Source of the DNA: Litoreibacter sp.
Lineage (GTDB): Bacteria; Pseudomonadota; Alphaproteobacteria; Rhodobacterales; Rhodobacteraceae
Reading direction: 5' to 3'
Length of the DNA: 46,618 bases
Assembly (NCBI GenBank): GCA_026710325.1
Contig: JAPORH010000141.1
Coordinates: forward strand, 1-46,618
Both the position numbers and the translations under genes were made by a program. The notes under the pieces were generated by a model. The model had not been told where the DNA came from. It saw nothing but the letters and a program-made list of their open reading frames with translations, and did not search any database. Below, piece by piece: positions 1 through 8,273 of the stretch. Every line of letters begins with the position of its first letter. Position 1 is the first letter of the stretch.

Positions 1-378
1 GTGGCCAAGGTGAGGATTGAGGCACCGGTAAAGGGCGAAAGCCACCGGAAAACAGCAACTCCCCGCACCTACAGCAGGGCGCGCCTCTCCCTGACTCTAC
101 TGATCAGCAAATGCGCGGGGTCGTCGTGGATGCTGGAGAACCGCGCGCCGCATATCGTGGCGGGCGATTACACGCCGCATAGCTCGGTCAATATCTGGCC
201 GAAGGATTTGGGGATTGTGTTGGATATCGCCAAATCCGCGCAATTCTCCGCCCCTATTACAGCGGTGGCCTTGCAGCAATTCGTGGCAGCCGCGGGCATG
301 GGCCTTGGGGCCGAAGACGATGCGGCGGTGGCGAAGGTCTACGCGCGCAATGTGGGCTTGCAGTTGCCGGGCGAATAG
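1..378 (+). CDS. 3' fragment of a beta-hydroxyacid dehydrogenase (L-threonate / 3-hydroxyisobutyrate dehydrogenase type)
   Basis: From about residue 38 to the stop this matches the C-terminal substrate-binding domain of NAD(P)-dependent beta-hydroxyacid dehydrogenases, closest in my recollection to L-threonate dehydrogenase LtnD. Visible blocks are AGSSWMLENR, GDYTPHSSVNIWPKDLG and the C-terminal GAEDDAAVAKVY. The Rossmann domain and most of the protein are absent. The first ~30 codons do not resemble the preceding helix of the family, although LLISK just before CAGSS might be genuine. The reading frame is open back to base 1, and the GTG there is not a believable start. So the gene is cut by the window edge or interrupted near base 70-105. 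It is followed at once by a strong terminator. Family is fairly sure; exact substrate is not. Confidence 0.6.
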   Translation: MAKVRIEAPVKGESHRKTATPRTYSRARLSLTLLISKCAGSSWMLENRAPHIVAGDYTPHSSVNIWPKDLGIVLDIAKSAQFSAPITAVALQQFVAAAGMGLGAEDDAAVAKVYARNVGLQLPGE

Positions 379-393
379 TCGGCCCAAAGGATT

Positions 394-426
394 AAAAAAG
401 GCGGCCTCAGCAGGCCGCCTTTTTCT
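394..426. terminator. Bidirectional rho-independent terminator
   Basis: An 8-bp GC-rich stem (GGCGGCCT at 400-407 paired with AGGCCGCC at 412-419, loop CAGC) has an A-run on the left and a T-run on the right. It therefore works as an intrinsic terminator on both strands. It lies between two convergent genes, the dehydrogenase fragment (plus) and the TRAP permease (minus), and should end both transcripts. Confidence 0.9.
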
Positions 427-445
427 GTTTGAGTGGCGTATCGCG

Positions 446-2905
446 CTACCCGCCGCCCATCACTTTTGGCAGCCACAGCACCAGCTGCGGGAAGGTCAGG
501 ATCAGCGCGAGACCGAAGAGCTGCACCAGCATGAATTGCATCATACCGAGGTAGATGTCCTTCAAGTCCCAATTCGGCACCACGCCCTTGAGGAAGTAGG
601 CCGATAGCGCCACCGGCGGGCTCAGCCACGCCGTCTGCAGGTTCACCGCCACCAAGATGCCGAACCAGACCATAAGGTCGTAGCGGTCGAGCCCATGGAT
701 TTCGAGCGCCTGCACGGTCGGCAGCAGGATCGGAACCACGATCAGCACGATCGGCACCCATTCCAGCGGCCAGCCTAGCAGGAAGATCAGCGCCATCACC
801 AGAAGCAGCACGATGAACGGCGCCATGTCGAGCCCCAGCAGGATTTCCGTCATCATCCGCGGTGTGCCGAGGGCGGAGAATTGCGCGCCGAAGAAGTTGG
901 ACGCTGCGACCAGGAACATGATCAGCACGGTGATTTCCAGCGCCTTGATCAGGCTGTCGAAGAAGCCCGGGAAAGTGAATTTCCGGTAGGCAATGGACAG
1001 GATGATCGCGCCAAAAGCGCCCATGGCCGCGGCCTCCGCAGGGGTTGCGAAGCCTAGCAGGATCGAGCCCAAAGCAAAGGAGATCAGGATCGTGGGCGGC
1101 ATCAGGCCCGCGAAGAACTCATCCCACAGCTGAGAGAAGTGGAAGTTCTCGGCCGCGTCGCTGCGGTAGATCGGCCGCGCGAGGAATGCGAGCAACACGA
1201 TGAAGGCGCTGAAGACCATGCCCCAGATCGAGGCACCGCCCGCGACGAGCGACATATAGAGGTGGAAGACCACCGCGACTGGCAACATGATGCGCAGGAT
1301 CGCGAGGTTGCGATAAGCGCCGTAGGCAAGTGCTAGCGAAATTATCAGAACCAACAAGCCGCCAAACGGGATGATCGCTCCGAATGTCCCGCCCATCCCC
1401 ATGCCAAAAATACGGCAAAGGGTCAGGATGCCCAAACAGATCAACGCGACCTCTGCCCCGTAGAAGCGGGAGGTTTCGGGCTGGTCTTCTTCCGACAGGA
1501 TCGGGCCCAGCTCCGGGTTAATCCAACAGCGACCCAGCGTGTAGATCAGGTAGAGCGACGCCAGTAGAGCGCCGGGGATGAAGGCGCCCCGGAACAGGTC
1601 CAGCGTGGAGACCTCCAAGACCGGGCCCATGACGATCAGCATGATCGAGGGCGGGATCAGGATGCCGAGCGTGCCGCCTGCGGTGATGGTCCCTGCGGCG
1701 AGTTTCACGTTATAGCCCGAGCGGCTCATCGTGGCGCCGGCCATGATGCCCAGAAGCGTCACCGAAGCGCCCACGATGCCGGTGGCTGCCGCGAAGATCG
1801 TCGACACGATCAGCACCGCGATAAACAGCGCGCCACGCACGCGGGCCATGATCATCTGAATCGAGGCAAAGAGCCGTTCCATCAGCCCCGCGCTTTCCAT
1901 CACAATGCCCATCAGCACGAAGAGCGGCACCGCCATCAGCTGGTCATTCAGCATGGTGGAGTTGGTGTTCAGCGTCATCAGAAGCGTCGTCAGCTTGAAG
2001 TTCGACCCCCAGATGCCAAAGACGAAAGCCAGGAAGATCAGTGTGAAGGAGATCGGGAAGCCGATGAAGATCACGAAGAGCATCGCGCCCAGCATGATCA
2101 GCCCGATGGTAGCCTTATCCATGCTCGGACGTGCGCTCATCAAATCGGTGAACCATGCGCCGCCCGGCACCAGATCAGGCAAGAAGATGGCCAGCGACAG
2201 CCAGATGATAAAGATCACATAGGCGGGCAGGAAGCGGACGAACCACTTCTCGCGCTCCTTGCCCATCTTGTGGAAGGCGCGGAAAATCTCCGGCAGTCCC
2301 TGCAACAAAAGCAGCGCGCCGCCGATTGGCATGGCCAGTCGCGCAGGCCAGAGGATCGGTTGCCAGGCCGAGTCGAGCGCAAGACGCTCACCAGTTTCAT
2401 AGGCGAGGTACCAATATTGGGAGGCCACGACCGTGAAGAAAATCATCGAAGGGATGAAGAACAGCAGGTAAGCGACGGCATCCACCGTTGCTTGCGTCTT
2501 GTCCGACCAGAAGCGGTAGATGAAGTCGGCGCGGATATGCACGCCTCGCATCAGACCATAACCCGCGCCCGCCATCCATAAGATACCCGCGATCATCCGG
2601 CTGAGGTCATAGGCCTGCAAGGTGGGGCCGAGGCCGAAGGAGCGGGCAAGTTCTTCATAGCCAGCATTTTGCAGGATGATGAAAGAGTTACGGGAAAAGA
2701 CCTCCCATACCACGATGGCAATGAGCGGGACCATCATCAGAGCGATGATCTGGCCCGCGCGGTAATTGATGACGTCAATGACGGCCGTGATCGGGCGTTG
2801 CCAGGAGGTCATGTCCTCTGGCGTTTCGCCGGGGGCTTCGGCACGGCGCTCCGCGATCAGTTCATCCGCGATCTCCAGATCTTCTGGATTCGGTTCTTCG
2901 GCCAT
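446..2905 (-). CDS. dctQM: TRAP transporter fused small and large permease (DctQM)
   Basis: Membrane component of a tripartite ATP-independent periplasmic (TRAP) transporter, driving solute uptake with an ion gradient in the inner membrane. Length is 819 residues from the ATG at 2905, preceded by GGGAGG. An upstream in-frame ATG at 3028 would add 41 charged, non-conserved residues that are the translation of an intergenic hairpin, so I reject it. The N-terminal ~240 residues hold the four-helix DctQ part; the rest is DctM, with many hydrophobic segments and the family block around FIGFPISFTLIFLAFVFGIWG. QM fusion is common in TRAP systems. It follows dctP at a distance of 124 nt containing hairpins. 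Substrate cannot be told from sequence. Confidence 0.9.
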   Translation of the reverse strand: MAEEPNPEDLEIADELIAERRAEAPGETPEDMTSWQRPITAVIDVINYRAGQIIALMMVPLIAIVVWEVFSRNSFIILQNAGYEELARSFGLGPTLQAYDLSRMIAGILWMAGAGYGLMRGVHIRADFIYRFWSDKTQATVDAVAYLLFFIPSMIFFTVVASQYWYLAYETGERLALDSAWQPILWPARLAMPIGGALLLLQGLPEIFRAFHKMGKEREKWFVRFLPAYVIFIIWLSLAIFLPDLVPGGAWFTDLMSARPSMDKATIGLIMLGAMLFVIFIGFPISFTLIFLAFVFGIWGSNFKLTTLLMTLNTNSTMLNDQLMAVPLFVLMGIVMESAGLMERLFASIQMIMARVRGALFIAVLIVSTIFAAATGIVGASVTLLGIMAGATMSRSGYNVKLAAGTITAGGTLGILIPPSIMLIVMGPVLEVSTLDLFRGAFIPGALLASLYLIYTLGRCWINPELGPILSEEDQPETSRFYGAEVALICLGILTLCRIFGMGMGGTFGAIIPFGGLLVLIISLALAYGAYRNLAILRIMLPVAVVFHLYMSLVAGGASIWGMVFSAFIVLLAFLARPIYRSDAAENFHFSQLWDEFFAGLMPPTILISFALGSILLGFATPAEAAAMGAFGAIILSIAYRKFTFPGFFDSLIKALEITVLIMFLVAASNFFGAQFSALGTPRMMTEILLGLDMAPFIVLLLVMALIFLLGWPLEWVPIVLIVVPILLPTVQALEIHGLDRYDLMVWFGILVAVNLQTAWLSPPVALSAYFLKGVVPNWDLKDIYLGMMQFMLVQLFGLALILTFPQLVLWLPKVMGGG

Positions 2906-2959
2906 GCGGTGGTCCCTCCCATGGGCGCGGATTGGCGATCCGCGTTCTTGATTTCGAAA

Positions 2960-2977
2960 CGCCCGCTGGGACGGGCG
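2960..2977. other. Intercistronic hairpin between dctP and dctQM (permease-proximal)
   Basis: CGCCCG (2960-2965) pairs with CGGGCG (2972-2977) around a 6-nt loop. No T-run follows, so it is not a standard terminator. It is one of two stems in the short dctP-dctQM spacer and could protect the dctP mRNA 3' end. Confidence 0.55.
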
Positions 2978-2993
2978 CTTGGAGAGCAAGAAC

Positions 2994-3019
2994 GAAGGGG
3001 CCCCGCGCGGGGCCCCTTC
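2994..3019. other. Strong 11-bp intercistronic hairpin directly after dctP
   Basis: GAAGGGGCCCC (2994-3004) pairs perfectly with GGGGCCCCTTC (3009-3019) around GCGC. It begins 10 nt beyond the dctP stop (minus strand). The sequence after it is pyrimidine-rich but has no clear T-run. Such stems between binding-protein and permease genes typically attenuate or stabilise so that more binding protein than permease is made. Confidence 0.75.
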
Positions 3020-3029
3020 AAAGTCCAAA

Positions 3030-4124
3030 TTACTTCAGAGTGTCTGCGAATGCGCGACCGAGGTTCGCGTTCGAGGTCTGAGCGCCGGACCAGAATGGCA
3101 CAGCGATTGTCGCGAAGTCTTTTTGCGACTGCCACACTTCAGCGAAGAACTCGTTTTCGTCTGCAGCGGCTTGGAGCGCTTTATTTGCAGCGGCGGAGTA
3201 CTCGACGAAGTAGTCAGCTGGCGTGTCTTCCAGGATAACACCGTGGTTGTCGGTCAGGTCCTTCAGCGCCTTGCCGTTCTCGTAGATACGGTAGGACAAG
3301 GACTTGGACAGCGACGCGGTGGACGCCACTTCCAGAGCTTTCTGCTCCAGCTCGGTCAGGCTGTCGTAGAAGTCGCGGTTCACATACATATCCGCGTTCA
3401 CGGTGACCTGGTGCAGGCCTTGCAGGTAGTAGTGCTTCAGCACTTTCTGGAAGCCGAAGACCGAGTCAGGCTTCGGGCAGCACCATTCAGCCGCGTCGAT
3501 CGTGCCTTTTTCAAGCGCAGGCAAAATGTCGCCGCCGCCCATGGCAACCGCAGGCACGCCGATGTCAGCGTAAGCAGCACCAACCATGCCTGGAGGGGCA
3601 CGGAAACGCATCTGACGGAAGTCATCCATGGAAGTGATCGGCTCTGGGAACCAACCAAGGGCCTCTGGGCCAACGGGTTGCAGCATGAAGCCTTTTACGT
3701 TCACGCCCATCTCATCCCACAGACGGTCATAAAGCTCTTTACCGCCGCCGAACTGGAACCAGCTCAGGAAGGCGATGTTGTCCAGGCCGACACCGGCACC
3801 CGCAACAGGCGCACCAAAGAGGTTGGCTGCCACGTGCTTGCCGCCCCAATAGTGGGTCCATGCAAAGCCGCCTTCAACGAGGCCAGCGTCAACCGCGTCC
3901 ATGATGTCGCGAGGGCCAACAACGGCGCCTGCTGGCAGTACTTCGATTTTCAGCGAGCCGCCGGTCAGCGCAGCCACGTCATCGCCAAATGCGTTCAGCA
4001 TGACGACTTCGTCAGCCGTGTTTGGCAGAACGGACTGAATGCGCAAAACCTTTTCGGCCATGGCGCTGGACGCCATCAGTGCCAGGCCAACTGCGCTTGC
4101 AGTTAGTGTTTTCAATTTAATCAT
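3030..4124 (-). CDS. dctP: TRAP transporter periplasmic solute-binding protein (DctP family)
   Basis: Captures the substrate in the periplasm and delivers it to the DctQM permease. The 364-residue protein starts at ATG 4124 with a good AGGGAGGA site. It begins with a classical signal peptide (MIKLKTLTASAVGLALMASSAMA, cleavage likely after AMA). Family features include RIQSVLPNTADE near the mature N-terminus, a central RMRFRAPPGMVG block carrying the Arg that usually binds a substrate carboxylate, and AAEWCCPKPD. It belongs to the subgroup often labelled mannitol/chloroaromatic or 2-oxoacid (TakP-like) binding proteins, but those labels are weak. Encoded between a GMC oxidoreductase and dctQM, all on the same strand, suggesting import of an alcohol or hydroxyacid oxidised by the GMC enzyme (inference). 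Confidence 0.88.
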   Translation of the reverse strand: MIKLKTLTASAVGLALMASSAMAEKVLRIQSVLPNTADEVVMLNAFGDDVAALTGGSLKIEVLPAGAVVGPRDIMDAVDAGLVEGGFAWTHYWGGKHVAANLFGAPVAGAGVGLDNIAFLSWFQFGGGKELYDRLWDEMGVNVKGFMLQPVGPEALGWFPEPITSMDDFRQMRFRAPPGMVGAAYADIGVPAVAMGGGDILPALEKGTIDAAEWCCPKPDSVFGFQKVLKHYYLQGLHQVTVNADMYVNRDFYDSLTELEQKALEVASTASLSKSLSYRIYENGKALKDLTDNHGVILEDTPADYFVEYSAAANKALQAAADENEFFAEVWQSQKDFATIAVPFWSGAQTSNANLGRAFADTLK

Positions 4125-4165
4125 TAGGTCCTCCCTAAGGTCCAAGCCTTCCCTTTAGCTGTTTG

Positions 4166-4195
4166 GGCCGGGTGATGAAGGCATCTCCCCCGGCC
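4166..4195. other. Possible stem in the GMC-dctP gap
   Basis: GGCCGGG (4166-4172) and CCCGGCC (4189-4195) can pair around a 16-nt loop in the 189-nt gap upstream of dctP. There is no T-run. This is the only structure I see in the gap; the dctP promoter may also lie here. Confidence 0.3.
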
Positions 4196-4313
4196 GTTTC
4201 TTCATCCCCTTGGCCTCTCCCAGCCTGTTGGGGCGAATTCTGTTTGATATGCCATCGGGCACCCCCTCCCAAGGGTGCTCGGAATGCCACTATGGGGTGT
4301 GAATGCGCCGCTG

Positions 4314-5948
4314 TCAGGCATTTTCTACCTCCCGCGGTGCAGCCTGCGCGGCCCTTGCATCCTCCAGGATCAGGTCGGAGGCTTTCTCCCCAATCATAAT
4401 CGTGGGCGCATTTGTGTTGGCCGAGACGATGATCGGCATGATTGAGGCATCTGCGACGCGCAGCCCTTCCATCCCGATCACTTTAAGACGTGGGTCGACG
4501 ACGGCCATCGGATCGACGCCCATCTTACAGGTGCCGGTTGGGTGGTAAATCGTGGTCGAGGTGTTGCGCACCCATTCCAGTATCTCGTCGTAATCGTCGC
4601 TGACAGACGCGCCCGGCTGATGCTCCTCGGTGATATGGCTTTTGACCGGGTCCGTGGCGCAAATACGGCGCGTGATGCGCACGCCTTCGACGATGGTGTC
4701 GCGGTCGGTTTGCGTGGACAGATAATTGGGATGAAACTTCGGGTAGTCCCGCATATCGGCAGAGCTTAGCTCCATATGGCCTGCGCTTTCGGGGCGCAGT
4801 TGCAAAACAGAAGCTGTGAAGGCTGAAAACGGATGCGGCCCCTCGTCGATCTTGTCGGCTGAGAAGGGCTGAATGTGGAACTGAATATCCGGGGTTTCCA
4901 AATCTTCCCGCGTCTTCAAGAACCCTGTCCCCAAGGAAGCGGCCATCGCCATAGGGCCTGCGCGGGTTGCCGCATATTGCAGGGCGATCAGGCCCTGCTT
5001 GAAGATGTTGGACACCTCGGTGTTGATTGTGGGCAGGTTAGTTTTATAGACGGGCCGCGCCTGCAAATGGTCTTGCAGGTTCTTACCGATACCCTTCAAT
5101 TCATGAATAACCTCGATCCCGTGCGGTTTCAGGTCATCTACGTCGCCTACGCCAGACACCATCAAAAGCTGCGGGCTCGCCAGCGCGCCTGCGGACAGGA
5201 TCACCTCCCGCCGTGCCGTCATGGTCACGCGTTTGCCGTTGTGATTGGCAATAAGCCCGGTGCAGCGTTTGCCTTGAAATGTAAGGCGCTCCACCGGGCA
5301 TTTTGTCAGAACCGTGAGATTTTGGCGTGACTTTGCAGGGTTGAGATAGGCGACCGCCGTCGAACAGCGGCGCCCGTTTCTCGTGGTCAGTTGGAAGAGG
5401 GAAACCCCCTCCTGATCCGCGCCGTTATAGTCTTTCGCGCGTTTATATTCGGCATTGACCGCACTGGTGAGCCAGTCATCGACGATCTGCCGCGTGACCG
5501 TGGTATCGGACACGGACAAGGGCCCGTTATCGCCACGATACTCATCCGCTTTGTCGCCGTTTTCATAAGTTTCGGCACGACGGAAGAGCGGGCCTACGTC
5601 TTCCCAGCTCCAACCCGTGCAGCCCAGCTGGCGCCAGCCATCATAGTCCTGCTTCTGTCCCCGCACATAAAGCAGCCCGTTGATCGAGGAAGAGCCCCCC
5701 AGCACCTTCCCGCGCGGCCATTTGATGGACCGGCCGTTGAGCCCCGGATCCGGCTCAGTCTGATACATCCAATCCGTCTTCGGATTGCTCATCGTCTTGA
5801 AGTAGCCAACCGGGATATGGATCCAAGGATAAGTGTCCTTGCCCCCGGCCTCCAATACGGCCACTTTGTATTTCCCATCCGCAGAGAGCCGGTTGGCTAA
5901 AACGCACCCGGCCGAGCCTGCGCCGACGATGATGAAATCAAATTCCAC
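4314..5948 (-). CDS. GMC-family FAD oxidoreductase (choline/alcohol dehydrogenase-like)
   Basis: Flavoprotein oxidising an alcohol to an aldehyde. It has 544 residues and a GTG start at 5948 behind GGGAGG (no ATG fits). The ADP-binding motif GAGSAG is at residues 9-14 and the GMC signature 1 block is GKVLGGSSSINGLLYVRG. The catalytic pair is His469 in YHPTGTCKMG and Asn513 in SANTNAPT, a 44-residue spacing like that of choline oxidase. Length is normal. It resembles choline dehydrogenase BetA and long-chain alcohol dehydrogenases; without betaine genes beside it I do not call betA. It probably forms a catabolic unit with dctP-dctQM downstream (189-nt gap) and is controlled by the divergent IclR regulator. 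No organelle or signal sequence is seen. Confidence 0.88.
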   Translation of the reverse strand: MEFDFIIVGAGSAGCVLANRLSADGKYKVAVLEAGGKDTYPWIHIPVGYFKTMSNPKTDWMYQTEPDPGLNGRSIKWPRGKVLGGSSSINGLLYVRGQKQDYDGWRQLGCTGWSWEDVGPLFRRAETYENGDKADEYRGDNGPLSVSDTTVTRQIVDDWLTSAVNAEYKRAKDYNGADQEGVSLFQLTTRNGRRCSTAVAYLNPAKSRQNLTVLTKCPVERLTFQGKRCTGLIANHNGKRVTMTARREVILSAGALASPQLLMVSGVGDVDDLKPHGIEVIHELKGIGKNLQDHLQARPVYKTNLPTINTEVSNIFKQGLIALQYAATRAGPMAMAASLGTGFLKTREDLETPDIQFHIQPFSADKIDEGPHPFSAFTASVLQLRPESAGHMELSSADMRDYPKFHPNYLSTQTDRDTIVEGVRITRRICATDPVKSHITEEHQPGASVSDDYDEILEWVRNTSTTIYHPTGTCKMGVDPMAVVDPRLKVIGMEGLRVADASIMPIIVSANTNAPTIMIGEKASDLILEDARAAQAAPREVENA

Positions 5949-5974
5949 TCACTTCCTCCCAAAAGTGTTGAAAT

Positions 5975-6008
5975 TATAAAAAGTGAGACTTAAAGTCTCG
6001 TTTTTATA
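5975..6008. promoter_or_regulatory. Palindromic operator between the GMC gene and iclR-type regulator
   Basis: The perfect palindrome GAGACTTAAAGTCTC (5985-5999) is flanked by TATAAAAA (5975-5982) and TTTTTATA (6001-6008), so the dyad spans about 34 bases. It lies in the 124-bp region between divergent promoters of the GMC/TRAP genes and the IclR-family gene. This is the expected position for an IclR operator controlling both sides. As RNA it could also fold, but it faces two start sites rather than gene ends. Confidence 0.7.
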
Positions 6009-6072
6009 GTGCAGCACGCTTCAAAGAGTCGCACAAGTAAAAAATGCGCCAAGTTGATTTGGGAGGATCACA

Positions 6073-6837
6073 ATGGACGACAACAGCAGGATTCCGACCA
6101 ATCTACGGACATTGCTTATCTTGGAGGCCATCGGCCGGCAGACCGAGCCGATGACGCCAGCCGAGATTGGACGCAAGATCGGGCTGCCCAAACAAACGAC
6201 ACATAGGCTTTGCAACACGCTTCTGGATGAAGGGTTCTTGACCCGGGACGAGCGTGGCCGAGGCCTGCGTCCCGGAAGGCGGGCCCGACTGATGGGGGCA
6301 GGCATCATGCATTCCTCCTCCAGCCACGTGACGCGCCACCAGCTTCTGCAAAACCTCGCGACCGAAATCGGAGAGACGGTGAATTTCGTCGTGCCCGAAG
6401 ATCGCGGTATGGCCTATCAAGACCGCGTGGAAACGGATTGGCCCTTCCGCATCCAGCTGCCTGTGGGCACCAATGTGCCCTTTCATTGCACCGCCTCGGG
6501 CAAGACCTATCTCGCATCGCTGCCCAAGGCGGAGCGTCGCAGATTGGTCAACGTCATGCATCTCGAACGCCACACAGACAGCACGATCACCGACCCAGAC
6601 CTGCTACTGGCGGAGCTTCAAGACATCGCCAAACGCGGCTTCGCGCTCGACAATTGCGAGTTTTACGAAGGCATGGTCGCAATCGCGGTCCCGGTCTTGG
6701 ATCCCAACGGGCGCTATTGCGCCGCCGTCGCCTTCCATGCGCCCGAACAACGGATTTCAGCGGAGGTTGCTCTGACCAAGGTGGAGGTATTGCAGCGCAC
6801 CTCCCAACAACTAACCGCCACGATTTTTGGCGACTAG
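6073..6837 (+). CDS. IclR-family transcriptional regulator
   Basis: 254-residue cytosolic DNA-binding protein with the IclR two-domain layout. An N-terminal winged helix-turn-helix covers about residues 10-70 (MTPAEIGRKIGLPKQTTHRL is the recognition region). The C-terminal effector domain holds VPFHCTASGKTYLA and ALDNCEFYEGMVAIAVPVLD. ATG 6073 has a strong GGGAGGA site. It is divergent from the GMC/TRAP genes and faces a 34-base palindrome, so it most likely regulates them and itself in response to the transported substrate. It is followed after 3 nt by a LysR-type gene in the same operon, an unusual pairing of two regulators. The effector is unknown. Confidence 0.92.
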   Translation: MDDNSRIPTNLRTLLILEAIGRQTEPMTPAEIGRKIGLPKQTTHRLCNTLLDEGFLTRDERGRGLRPGRRARLMGAGIMHSSSSHVTRHQLLQNLATEIGETVNFVVPEDRGMAYQDRVETDWPFRIQLPVGTNVPFHCTASGKTYLASLPKAERRRLVNVMHLERHTDSTITDPDLLLAELQDIAKRGFALDNCEFYEGMVAIAVPVLDPNGRYCAAVAFHAPEQRISAEVALTKVEVLQRTSQQLTATIFGD

Positions 6838-6840
6838 CCG

Positions 6841-7710
6841 ATGTCGATCACCCTGCTACGCTCCCTCATTGCCGTGGCCGAGACCGGCAGCTTCATGGAG
6901 GCCGCCGCGCGGGTGCATGTCAGCCAGGCCGCCGTGGGCCAGCAGATGAAACGGCTGGAAGAGGTGTTGGGTATTGCGCTGTTTGACCGCGACCGCAAAT
7001 CACCCCGGCTGAACCCTTTGGGTCAGTCGCTAGTACCGAAAGCCCGCGCGGTGGTCGCCGCCTATGACGGGTTGTTGGACGACGTCAGCGGTGAGGCGCA
7101 GCTCATAGGGGAGATGTCTTTGGGCGCGGTCCCCTCCACTCTCGGCTCGCTGGTGCCGCGCGCGGTCAAACAATTGGTCGCGGCCTATCCCGGCCTGCGC
7201 ATTCGCGTCGTTCCCGGCCTGTCAGATGATTTGCGCGAACAGGTCGAACGCGGAGCATTGGACGCAGCGCTGCTTGGCCCGTTCGAGGCATCGGGCGGCG
7301 TTATGCTCTGGCAGCCCGTGGCGCAGGAAGCCTTTGTCCTCATCGCAGCACCGGAGGTTGCTGGCAACGATCCGCGCGCCTTACTGCGGGAGCATCCCTA
7401 TATTCGCCACACAAGACGCGCCGCCGCTGGCCGTTTGGCAGATAACTGGCTGGCACGCGAGAAGATCGTCGTAACCGCGGCTATGGAGATGGAAACTCTG
7501 GAGGCCGTCACATCCATGGTCACCCACGGCCTCGGCATCTCAGTGGTCCCGGACATGTGCGTCCCAGAGCCCGCCTTCACCGCCCTGCGCCGGCTCACTC
7601 TGGAAGGAGCCCCCACCCGCGAACTGGGCCTGCTCAGCCGCGCCGACAGCCCGAAGCGGCGGTTGATCGACGGGCTATTGGCGGAGGTGTCTGGGGTGAT
7701 TGCGCGGTAA
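6841..7710 (+). CDS. LysR-family transcriptional regulator
   Basis: 289-residue LTTR. The N-terminal HTH (ITLLRSLIAVAETGSFMEAAARVHVSQAAVGQQMKRLEE region, residues ~3-60) matches the family consensus, followed by a periplasmic-binding-like effector domain with GEMSLGAVPSTLGSLVPRAV and GLGISVVPD. The start lies 3 nt after the iclR stop with no separate SD, so it is probably translated by coupling. LTTRs are normally divergent from their targets; this one is downstream of another regulator, so its target may be the same catabolic genes or elsewhere. Its TAA stop (7708-7710) directly abuts the first of two structured repeat elements. Confidence 0.92.
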   Translation: MSITLLRSLIAVAETGSFMEAAARVHVSQAAVGQQMKRLEEVLGIALFDRDRKSPRLNPLGQSLVPKARAVVAAYDGLLDDVSGEAQLIGEMSLGAVPSTLGSLVPRAVKQLVAAYPGLRIRVVPGLSDDLREQVERGALDAALLGPFEASGGVMLWQPVAQEAFVLIAAPEVAGNDPRALLREHPYIRHTRRAAAGRLADNWLAREKIVVTAAMEMETLEAVTSMVTHGLGISVVPDMCVPEPAFTALRRLTLEGAPTRELGLLSRADSPKRRLIDGLLAEVSGVIAR

Positions 7711-7875
7711 GCCGGGCCTCGCCAGACCGGAGGATGGCGATCTGATGGTCATTCTGCAGCGCTTTATCTGCGCAAAGCACTTCTTCCATAGATTTGATGC
7801 GCACCGCTACCAAATCGCCAGCCCTCCGGGCCGGTCTGGCGATGCCCGGCGCGCTTTGCGCTTGATTCCGGGCTT
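7711..7875. repeat. Structured element copy 1 (165 bp, paired inverted hairpins)
   Basis: The element begins GCCGGGC right after the lysR stop and ends CTTGATTCCGGGCTT. Its ends form an inverted repeat: 7711-7730 and 7831-7850 match 19 of 20. On the plus strand TCGCCA (7719-7724) pairs with TGGCGA (7735-7740). On the minus strand a longer stem pairs 7837-7843 with 7814-7820 around a 16-nt loop containing its own GCCC/GGGC stem. Beside it a second stem, GCCCGG/CCGGGC, lies immediately 3' of the barstar gene. A homologous copy of 166 bp lies at 8274-8439. The role is unknown; a paired REP/BIME-like element or cassette boundary is possible. Confidence 0.75.
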
Positions 7876-7887
7876 TCCCTGTTCGCG

Positions 7888-8217
7888 TTAGTTGTAGAAG
7901 GCTAAGAACAAAACTGGCGTTTGACCAATCTCAATCCGCCTGAAATTCACAAAGGCGGCACACTCAATCAAGGCGTCGTATATCTCTGGGCAGCGGTTCT
8001 TCAGCCCTTTCGCATATTTAAGATGTAGGGTTACCGCGCCGCCTTCCTCGACGCAGACTTTTGAGAAAGGTTCGTCTAGGGATGTCATGCAATCAATCCA
8101 AGCATCCATGTTTCGACCATAGAAGTCGGGGAACCCAAACGCCTCCGCGAAGGTATCGTGAAAGCTCGACCATCCTTCGATAAGCCGACAATCGACAGCT
8201 ACTGATCTGGTCAACAT
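7888..8217 (-). CDS. Barstar-family protein (ribonuclease inhibitor / immunity-like)
   Basis: 109 residues from ATG 8217, which has GGAG at the right distance; a longer in-frame extension to 8340 runs into the structured repeat and is rejected. The barstar fold signature is visible: WSSFHDTFAEAFGFPDFYGR followed by NMDAWIDCM, i.e. the acidic inhibitory helix region that binds barnase-type RNases. Cytosolic, no signal peptide. In known systems barstar neutralises a cognate RNase toxin. Here no barnase/RNase toxin gene lies beside it, so it may be an orphan immunity gene or protect against toxins from neighbours (inference). It sits between two homologous structured elements. Confidence 0.82.
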   Translation of the reverse strand: MLTRSVAVDCRLIEGWSSFHDTFAEAFGFPDFYGRNMDAWIDCMTSLDEPFSKVCVEEGGAVTLHLKYAKGLKNRCPEIYDALIECAAFVNFRRIEIGQTPVLFLAFYN

Positions 8218-8273
8218 CTTGGCTCCAATGTGTTTTGCTATACACACATGCACCGAAACACTGCGCCAGCCAA

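Noticed and set aside
2906-3028. 41-residue N-terminal extension of the TRAP permease
   Set aside because: It translates a GC-rich intergenic hairpin, is highly charged, and ATG 2905 has a strong ribosome site.
7700-7891. Small plus-strand frame after lysR
   Set aside because: It is the translation of the structured element and its flank, with no ribosome site.
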